Assembly: GCA_030654205.1 (NCBI GenBank)
Contig: JAURXW010000333.1
Span: forward strand, 1 to 5,200
Direction: 5' to 3'
Length of the DNA stretch: 5,200 nucleotides
Source of the DNA: Bacteriovorax sp.
GTDB lineage: Bacteria > Bdellovibrionota > Bacteriovoracia > Bacteriovoracales > Bacteriovoracaceae
Under the pieces are notes generated by a model, which saw only the letters and a list, made by a program, of their open reading frames with translations, searched no databases and was not told where the DNA came from. Made by a program: the position numbers and the translations under genes. Below, piece by piece: positions 4,602 through 5,200 of this stretch. Numbering within the stretch: the stretch's first letter is position 1; each line of letters opens with the position of its first letter.

Positions 4602-5200
4602 ATGAATATTTCCTGTTATATAATTCCGGCCAATTATAAAAATGTTTCATTTAATTTAAAAAATATTCATCAAGAAATTTACAAGTGCTGGAAGGACGAG
4701 TGGAGTAACACTTGGAGCGAAATCACTGGGCAAAAAAAAATTATTTATTCATGCGAACTTTCAAGGCAGGATACGCTACTTGCCCTTTTTAATGATGAAA
4801 AGTGCATTGCTCTATGCTCATTTCGGCAATTTGAGCAGAACGATATAAGTGCATTTGATGATTCATATTTTTCGTTTTGGCCTAAAAGTGCAAGTGAGCA
4901 ACTTATGGGGCTAGGTCAGAAAGTTTTGATTTGTGGGCAACTGACGGTGGCCAAAGAGTATAGAAGAAAAGAAAGTGATGTTTCGTTAAGGGATATTCTT
5001 TCGGGCATAGCAACAAAGTATTTTTTGGATTCAGATAGCAATATTATGATTGGGACGACAAGAGTTTCAAAAGGTATGGATCGAGTTTGCTATGGATTGG
5101 GTGCAACTCCAATTCTTCAGAATTTACCCTATATTGGCAAAGAAAATGTTGATTTAGTTGTGTTTCACAAGCATTCAGTTGAAGCAGAGCTTCCTTTAAA
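4602..5200 (+). CDS. GNAT-fold acyltransferase-like protein (partial, runs off the window)
   Basis: The frame opens at ATG4602 behind AGGGG and stays open to the window edge, giving 199 residues. No signal peptide is visible. The N-terminal part (1-50) is rich in Trp (KCWKDEWSNTW). A strand pair follows (DTLLALFNDEKCIALCSFRQF, 57-77). The core 105-170 has the order seen in GNAT acetyltransferases and related N-acyl amino acid/acyl-homoserine lactone synthase-like enzymes: strand KVLICGQLTV (107-116), KEYRR (118-122) in place of the PxxRGxG entry to the acyl-CoA loop, helix SLRDILSGIATKYFL (128-142), strand IMIGTTRV (148-155), then MDRVCYGLGATPI (159-171), equivalent to the 'xxYxxlGF' end of the fold. 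The canonical Q/RxxGxG/A pyrophosphate loop is diverged (RRKESDVS), so acyl donor and activity are uncertain; some members use acyl carrier protein instead of CoA. It follows the small RNA gene but is separated from it by the terminator. Confidence 0.6.
   Translation, partial: MNISCYIIPANYKNVSFNLKNIHQEIYKCWKDEWSNTWSEITGQKKIIYSCELSRQDTLLALFNDEKCIALCSFRQFEQNDISAFDDSYFSFWPKSASEQLMGLGQKVLICGQLTVAKEYRRKESDVSLRDILSGIATKYFLDSDSNIMIGTTRVSKGMDRVCYGLGATPILQNLPYIGKENVDLVVFHKHSVEAELPL

Overview
The window is low-GC (roughly one third GC by eye), gene-dense bacterial DNA. It has short gaps, overlapping genes, frequent TTG/GTG starts and several proteins built for a Gram-negative envelope, including two predicted lipoproteins. 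The character of the proteins recalls Bdellovibrio-like predatory bacteria (Bacteriovorax or Peredibacter relatives). That placement is an impression from sequence character, not a demonstrated assignment. I see no mobile element, CRISPR array, tRNA or rRNA.

Layout. Positions 1-150 hold the C-terminal end of a TrpG/PabA-type class I glutamine amidotransferase on the + strand. A 225-residue protein (184-861) follows closely; its N-terminus looks like a decayed or diverged phosphoribosylanthranilate isomerase (TrpF), which suggests a chorismate/tryptophan locus. After a promoter-bearing gap comes a lipoprotein with a LysM domain and a zinc-complete M23 peptidase domain (994-1665). It meets, stop codon to stop codon with no spare base, a leftward cluster of four genes read from about 4249 down to 1666: a small unknown protein, a 435-residue unknown lipoprotein, a compact [2Fe-2S] ferredoxin-like protein and a DEDDh 3'-5' exonuclease. 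The first three overlap one another and are probably translationally coupled.

The most interesting region is the divergent intergenic stretch 4250-4601. Besides promoters for the flanking genes it holds what looks like a complete small RNA gene (about 4397-4471). Two consecutive hairpins each present GGA in the loop, inside an exact CAGGATG, which is the repeat described for the CsrA-titrating RNA CsrB. A strong intrinsic terminator follows, and its loop also carries CAGGA. I read this as a minimal CsrA/RsmA sponge RNA of about 75 nt, with a 7-bp dyad at 4326-4343 as a possible upstream activator site. This is inference from sequence and structure; no CsrA gene is visible here.

The last gene (4602 to beyond the window) encodes the N-terminal 199 residues of a protein with a GNAT-like acyltransferase core. 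Its ribosome binding site lies inside a small hairpin, and a second inverted repeat overlaps the competing arm, so it too may be controlled through its leader.
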